Shown: positions 59,101-64,000 of the stretch, one piece after another
Numbering within the stretch: position 1 is the stretch's first letter
Layout of the letters: each line of letters starts with the position of its first letter
DNA from: Ornithodoros turicata
Taxonomy: Eukaryota; Arthropoda; Arachnida; Ixodida; Argasidae
Assembly: GCF_037126465.1 (NCBI RefSeq)
Contig: NC_088206.1
Span: 14,550,702 to 14,614,701, forward strand
Direction of reading: 5' to 3'
Length of the DNA: 64,000 bases
Program-made: the position numbers and the translations under genes
Notes under the pieces: generated by a model
The model's input: the letters and a program-made list of their open reading frames with translations, nothing else
Database searches by the model: none
Told to the model about the DNA's origin: nothing

Positions 59101-60089
59101 GTCAATGGGGACATTTCTTTCCATTCATATTTTGTCAATATATTTTATGGGCTCTGCATGGCAGCTGGTGCGGCAGAGGAACAAGCTGTGCCCACCACTA
59201 GCAATCAAGGCTGTTTCTATGCTCCTTTTGCAACTCTAAGATGTTAACATCAAGTTCACCGTATTGATGTCCCTTGTTATATGCATATGGTGTGCGCATG
59301 TCTCACCTGCTATTTGCATGAGGCCACACTGCTTATTTGGTGTCAGGTTGTGTGTATGTGACTGAAAACCCGGCTTAGGTTGGTTTTCCATCTTTAGTGG
59401 TGGCAACGGCCAAAGAGCATCCAAACATCTTCAGATTACAGCCGGGTCTGTTTATAACGATACGTAACAGAACGCGAAACTCGATCGTTATATTAGAGTA
59501 TCGTTATATATGAACTTCCGTAAAATCGAAAAAACTTTATATCTCGATTTACTGGCCGCTTGCTTACGTGTGCTTCAATATAGGCGATCCAACGGGAACC
59601 AGCAGTTTGATCGTAATACTGGGAGTTAGCGTTACATCAAAGATCGTAATAAACGGACCTGCCTGTTACTCGCGGGATTCCTACCATGGAAGAATCTGTC
59701 GATTTAACGTACATTTTACAGCGTTCTACGCGTGTAGGGACCCGATCTTCAAATCTGACATAGCAAGTGTTAACGTTATATTTAAAGTTCGCGCGCTCCA
59801 AAGCCGCTTCATGCGTTTTTATGCCGTTACACGTTTTACGCGCGTTACGAGATAACGACAAGTTGAAGACTGAAGTAAAAGATGAAGAATGAGTAATAGG
59901 GCTGTTTATTACTCATATTCAGTAAATTTATTCAGTCACCTCACCGAGAGTGAGGAACTGTTGATAGGACTTACCGACACTTGAGAGAACCAGATAGAAA
60001 ACGATTCCGATGGCTATGGAAAGCGGAATAGCAGCCAGCAGACAGAAAAACGCGGGAGAAAATGGGGAAGCACCGGCTCCTTGTTCCAT
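56095..60089 (-). CDS. Small single-pass membrane protein, family unknown
   Basis: Proposed exons, all joined in phase 1: 59975-60089, 58359-58403, 56496-56546, 56095-56405 (173 residues). Exon 1 begins MEQGAGASPFSPAFFCLLAA and encodes one transmembrane helix (IPLSIAIGIVFYLVL). Exon 2 is a threonine-rich spacer (TTTTTTTSEEPTTNG). The rest reads MDLENYTGVPNL, DIVIPLMEDLGFKELGSEVA and EQLIHKNDGDVVIVVTEP, then an Asn/Thr-rich tail with possible N-glycosylation sites. I do not recognise the family. The acceptor of exon 3 (CACCCCATGAAG) is poor, and additional exons within the 1.8-kb and 1.6-kb introns are possible. The last 6 bp overlap the end of CDPF1. Confidence 0.5.
57181..57251. repeat. Short hairpin with 20-bp arms
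   Basis: TGAATGATGGCAGTTGAAGA (57181-57200) and its exact complement at 57232-57251, separated by 31 bp. Intronic. The arms are perfect. Confidence 0.8.
57830..58040. mobile_element. 211-bp Tc1/mariner-type MITE
   Basis: Ends CAGGGTGTTCAAAATTAAGC and the complementary AATTTTGAATACCCTG, with TA on both sides (57828-57829, 58041-58042). The inverted ends extend inward to AAGCTTTCAC / GTGAAAGCTT. It shares the CAGGGTGT terminus with the 38.5-kb MITE but not the interior. Confidence 0.88.
58456..58532. repeat. Hairpin with about 25-bp arms
   Basis: AGAAAGGTAACCAGCGGTAA and its near complement ACTGCTGGTTACCTTTCT flank a central purine-rich loop (CAGGACAAAAGAAG). It overlaps no exon of the proposed membrane-protein gene; the nearest is 58359-58403. 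Confidence 0.75.
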
Positions 60090-60145
60090 TGCCGCCGTTC
60101 TGCAAAGGGTTAACGATCTGACCCGTAATGAAGAGCACTAGAGAG

Positions 60146-60609
60146 AGCAGAGCGTCGAACCGCGAAACGTTATTTTTTCGGTTTGTTTCGGGTTCGGCCA
60201 TAAAGGTTCGGTTCCGGTTCAGCTCCGGATTTCACATATATCGGTTCGATTAACTGGTTCAGAGGCTGTAAACCCGTTCGAGGTCCCAGCATGCTACAAA
60301 ATTATAGGTAGCCACTGAAAAGGATACAAGATCTCGTAGTTACGTTTTTTATGCATTTATTTCCGACCAACAGGACCCACTTTTCCTCCTTTCCCCAAGC
60401 AACGCGCCGCCAGTCTAGGCAGGCAGGCAGGCCGCTCGAATCCCCACGTCAGACCCCACCACACACCAACCCGAACCGAACCGGTAACCGAAGTTTTTAT
60501 ATCGGTTTGGTTCCGGTTCAGCTCCAAGATGGCTCTAGTAACTACGGTTCAGATGCGGTTCAGTTCCAGCTAAAAATTACGGTTAATTTCGGTTCGGTTC
60601 GACGCTCTG
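60146..60609. mobile_element. hAT-type MITE rich in GGTTC repeats
   Basis: CAGAGCGTCGAACCG near the left end and CGGTTCGACGCTCTG at the right end, with CTAGAGAG on both sides (60138-60145, 60610-60617). The interior is full of TTCGGTT / GGTTCCGGTTCAG direct repeats. It begins just upstream of the presumed 5' exon of the membrane-protein gene. Confidence 0.8.
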
Positions 60610-60717
60610 CTAGAGAGGGTTCTTTTGCAGGGACTTTACGGGATTTTCATCTCACAGCGATGTTGGAATGGATCGAAATCCTCGTTGCAAAATACACTAC
60701 TGTATATAAATGTTATA

Positions 60718-60889
60718 CAGTGAACTCTCGTTAGTATGACTCCCGATAATCTGACATACGCGCTTTACGACCATACTCCTGGGGAATAATGCAGTGAAAC
60801 CTCTGCAAATTTCCCCGTTAATATGACAATTCCGCATTATGACAAAAAAATTCGGGAACAACCATGGTCATAATAACGAGGGTTCACTG
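60718..60889. mobile_element. 172-bp pogo/Tigger-type MITE
   Basis: CAGTGAACTCTCGTTAGTAT at the left end and CATAATAACGAGGGTTCACTG at the right end, with TA at both borders (60716-60717, 60890-60891). The CAGTG..CTCGTTA terminus is characteristic of the pogo/Tigger group. A related but decayed stretch lies at about 59445-59570. Confidence 0.88.
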
Positions 60890-61245
60890 TATACGACTAT
60901 AAAATGCACAGTCGCGCGCAGGAAACAGGCAACGGCGAAGTTAGACTAAAATGCAAATGCAATTGCAAACACCGCAAACTAAACTAAAATGCAAACACCG
61001 CACTTTGGCTAACCTAGTAATAAACTGATCAACGTACTGCTCCGTACGTATTTTGTTCGCTGAAACGACTTGGACAGGCATCGAAAACCCGTGAATTTGA
61101 GTGGTTAAATAGCGATGTCGGCACAGATAGGCTACCGACGGTGACGCGTGATGCGCGTGATGCGCTCATAGCTTTTAATGAAAAATCCAAGGGGGAGAGA
61201 GAGAAAGACACCTGTATATGGTAGCGCATGATCGTGTTCTAACAG

Positions 61246-61359
61246 ATGCCATCGAGTGCCGTGAACGCACGGGGCTACACATATCTGGTACCTGATCTGG
61301 TTTCGTTGCTCACCCTGTGTCTGGTGGTATTGGTGATTGTCCTGAAAATAAACATATAA
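61246..61359 (+). CDS. Possible 37-residue single-pass membrane peptide
   Basis: ATG directly follows a good splice acceptor (TGTTCTAACAG), giving MPSSAVNARGYTYLVPDLVS, then a hydrophobic helix (LLTLCLVVLVIVL) and KINI before the stop. Poly(A) signals AATAAA overlap the end (61347 and 61359). A last exon made only of a small ORF and a poly(A) signal would fit a smORF gene. A chance frame is equally possible, because the upstream exon is not identified and no family is recognised. Confidence 0.3.
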   Translation: MPSSAVNARGYTYLVPDLVSLLTLCLVVLVIVLKINI

Positions 61360-61682
61360 ATAAATAATGTAGGGTTAATCGTTAACAGAATATACGGGAT
61401 CTTCCTCAAGATAAACTACGGCATATTGATTCTGCTCCGTAAAAAAAGTACGGCTCGGCAAACGTCGGAAAACTTACGTCAATGACGAATGGTGCGCACA
61501 AAAATCGTTTGAGAAATTGTGACTTTCATATTCGTTTCACTTAATTATGAAAAATTAGGGATAAAATCTCTCTTTCCTATACAACAGCAGCGTATCTTAC
61601 GACTCAAAATTTTAAAAGAACGGCAAAATAATGATTGTAACAAAATTGACGACTGCTACACGAATCACACAAGATTATACGT

Positions 61683-61880
61683 GAAGGCACAACCGGAAGT
61701 TGTCTAGGGTTCCCAGCGTCAGCGGCTACATGTGGCGCCACGCCGTGTCACTCGTTTCAGTTAAACCCTTTTACTGTTTACAAATAGTGAAAGGGTTTAA
61801 CTCAAATGAGTAATGTAACTAAATTTAACTCATGTAATCTCTGACTCTGGGAATCCTAGACAACTTCCGGTTGTGCCTTC
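61683..61880. repeat. Inverted repeat pair
   Basis: AAGGCACAACCGGAAGTTGT at 61685 is mirrored by ACAACTTCCGGTTGTGCCTT ending at 61879. Both continue into TCTAGGGTTCCCAG / CTGGGAATCCTAGA. The loop holds a second short inverted repeat around a CCCTTT/AAAGGG stem. The C-terminus of a 62-residue ORF lies in one arm, so that ORF is not credible. Confidence 0.75.
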
Positions 61881-62507
61881 TGTTTGCAAACAGTGAAAGG
61901 GTGTCGGAGCATTGAATTGAACGTCAACGGGGCGGCGATGCTTTAATTTCCACGATTTATTTATTGACTGAGAACAGTCGAACCAATTCCTACGATCGTT
62001 CTTGAGTTTGCTGACCAAGAGCGAAGGATAATTTATTTTTGTTTTACATCAAACCTCGTACTTTATCTTGGGATTATTTAATATCCCCGTTGCACGGGTA
62101 TCCCTGTCACACTGCCCGTGTAACACGGGTGTTACTCACTCGATCGTGCTTTACTAAGCTTTATACACTCTTAAAATAGAACTTCACCACAAAATACGCT
62201 GAAGGCCAACAGCGTCCTCAACCAATCAAAGGAGAGGACGACGTCATTCAGGATGATTGGCCAGGAGGGGATGCCACGATGTTTCACCGTTAAGAATCCA
62301 CAGTTTAAAATCCCCGATGTTCAAAATCCCAGATTTCTAAAAGCTTCAAAAAGAAGAGTGGTGCAATGATAGTGTTGAATAATACATATTATGTACTTAC
62401 AAACATTGCGGTATTATGGGATTTTGACGTCGGTAGAAGTCATTTGTGAGTTTTAGTATAACGTACTTCGTCGCCTTTGCGTACGGTATTGTACTAGAAC
62501 TCACGAT

Positions 62508-62675
62508 ATGAAAACACAACACAGCAGACGAAGGCATCACAACAATACAATTGCATACTCTCAACTAACATGTTTTAAAAAACGTCCTGTCATTAAAAAC
62601 CTGTTAGTTGAGAGAGGGCAGTCGTATTGTTATGATCCTTTGTTTCTTCGTCTGCTGCTGCGTTGCGTTTTCATA
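62508..62675. repeat. Palindrome with about 70-bp arms
   Basis: Left arm 62508-62572 (ATGAAAACACAACACAGCAG .. TCTCAACTAACA) and right arm 62600-62675 are imperfect reverse complements with small indels. No coding capacity. Confidence 0.75.
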
Positions 62676-62899
62676 CCATCATATACCAACTGCCCCACTT
62701 CAGAACCTTAGCTAACCCTTTCGGCCCTGGCGTCGTCAAAATCGCACAGGTCAGAAAAAGTGCTCGCGCGGCCCGGAAACAAAGCCGAAATCACTGGAAC
62801 CAACAGAGGAGGAGGAGGAGGAGTGTCGTTGGGAGGAACCCGAGAGGGTTGCCTGCCTGGTTAGGCGGGAAGGGAAAGGTGGTGGAGAGGAGAGAGAAA

Positions 62900-63115
62900 G
62901 GGTGACGTGGAAGACCGAGCGGAATCCGCTCGGGGGGAGGATAGCTGCATCCATGGGCCGACTTCAGGGGAACTGTGCTGGCATACGCCTATTACACATC
63001 AGAGGGAAACCCAGGAAAAACCTCAGACGGCACAGCCGGCCTGCGGATTCGAACCGCGGACCTCCCAATGGTTGGTTAGAACCAACATAGAACTGTATGT
63101 TGGGCATCCCACGCG
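62900..63115 (-). repeat. tRNA-derived SINE
   Basis: On the minus strand a consensus B box GGTTCGAATCC lies at about 63047-63057. It is followed by GAGGTTTTTCCTGGGTTTCC, a tail block I associate with arthropod SINEs. The A box is weak. Boundaries are approximate. Confidence 0.6.
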
Positions 63116-64000
63116 TCGACGGCATGAATTTTCTTTCATTAGTCGCGTGCCGAGGCGAAGACGAATAGCTAAAAATGGCGGAGGTGGGCCGGTGGTCATG
63201 AACGCGGAATGAGTGAACATTTTATTGCCGCTTTCTCTACAGGGTAACGGCATTTTTTTTCGATGGCAAAGGGAACGCGTAGTGAACCATCGTGGTAATG
63301 ACAAGAAATGTGCTTGGGATTCTGGATAAACCACATCACCTTGCTGACTCTTTTGGGAAGAATACGTTACTCCATGTCGGTGGAGCACGCCTGACAAATG
63401 CTATGCAAGACCTATATTACTATATATTATATTATTATATTATATGAATATAAATGCAGCATAGAAAGCGCGATAAAAATCCTCATCGTTGTATAAGTAA
63501 ACCCTACGAAACTTTTTGGTTTCGTACCAATGTCCTCAAATATGTATCACGTGAAGACGATTTAGACTTCATGTTCATGCTGCTTGTATTCGAATACTAT
63601 CGTCATAAAACGCGTGTTCAGTCAGTCCTACCATTCACTAGACTCGCAGCCTTCGTCTCCCCATATGCCCCCGCAGTCAACAACCATTGAGCCCTGGTGT
63701 CCTGTTTTGACGACACGTAGCCATTTCACGAAATAACCATGAACTGAATATATATTTTTTAAATGTAAGCATACTATATGGGTGCACAGCAACAACAAAA
63801 AGTAAATTTTAACAAATCTGGCTCCCTATTGTCGTGAATAAAAGCCAGGTCTTACAGCAACAGCTGTTAAGGGCTCAATTTCGTGAAGATCCTGTTCCGT
63901 ACGCCGCATCGCCGAAAACACGGAGATTAAGTGAAGAAACGAGATATTTTACAGCGACAGCTGTTATCTCGTTGATCACTTGCAACCTCGATGAATCACG
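63116..64000. other. Terminal stretch, no gene recognised
   Basis: AT-rich with a short TATATTA repeat near 63420 and no ORF with a recognisable domain. Confidence 0.5.

Noticed and set aside
61519..61707. 62-residue ORF with a splice-acceptor-like CAACAG inside
   Set aside because: Its C-terminus lies in one arm of a perfect inverted repeat (61683-61880) and no partner exon in phase was found.
1..64000. CRISPR array, operon, bacterial ribosome-binding sites or integrase sites
   Set aside because: Intron-rich nuclear DNA; direct repeats found are microsatellites, coding repeats or transposon ends without spacer structure.

Overview
This is nuclear DNA of a metazoan, most likely an arthropod and probably a chelicerate such as a tick. 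The genes are intron-rich. Their orthologues in vertebrates align exon by exon over most of their length: TBK1, TMBIM4/lifeguard, BORCS6, PRPF18 and CDPF1. The introns are packed with DNA-transposon remnants, a LINE and tRNA-derived SINEs. The tick or chelicerate assignment is an inference from gene structure, the repeat types, an STPR-type protein and a tyrosine-rich secreted protein. No marker in the window settles the species. All gene models were assembled by hand from GT..AG junctions with reading phase checked at every junction. There is no transcript support.

Layout. 1-18.6 kb: TBK1 on the minus strand, 13 coding exons, with the 3' end beyond the left edge. Its introns hold five hAT-type elements, a Tc1/mariner-like MITE, several long hairpins and a broken LINE nested in an inverted-repeat element. 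18.6-21 kb: intergenic repeats including a SINE. 21-25.2 kb: TMBIM4 on the minus strand, head-to-head with BORCS6 on the plus strand (25.8-30.6 kb). BORCS6 intron 2 carries an intact CGGBP1-like hAT transposon. 30.8-39.2 kb: PRPF18 on the minus strand, tail-to-tail with BORCS6. 39.2-41.4 kb: intergenic MITEs. 41.5-44 kb: a plus-strand gene for an Arg/Ala-rich 23-residue-repeat (STPR) protein. 47-54.6 kb: a minus-strand gene of 17 coding exons, mostly micro-exons, for a secreted Tyr/Lys/Asp- and Pro/Tyr-rich protein. 55.5-56.1 kb: CDPF1 on the plus strand. 56.1-60.1 kb: a minus-strand gene for a small unknown membrane protein whose stop codon abuts that of CDPF1. 61.2 kb: a possible 37-residue membrane peptide. 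The last 2.5 kb holds a hairpin and a SINE and no gene I recognise.

The genes do not form an operon or pathway. TBK1 is an innate-immune and autophagy kinase. TMBIM4 is a Golgi/ER calcium and anti-apoptotic membrane protein. BORCS6 is a lysosome-positioning subunit. PRPF18 is a step-II splicing factor. The best candidates for something undescribed are the micro-exon secreted-protein gene and the hAT family. One full-length hAT copy sits directly beside a deleted relative, and the two are separated and flanked by three identical 8-bp target sites. The unrelated long hairpins scattered through introns are a third candidate.
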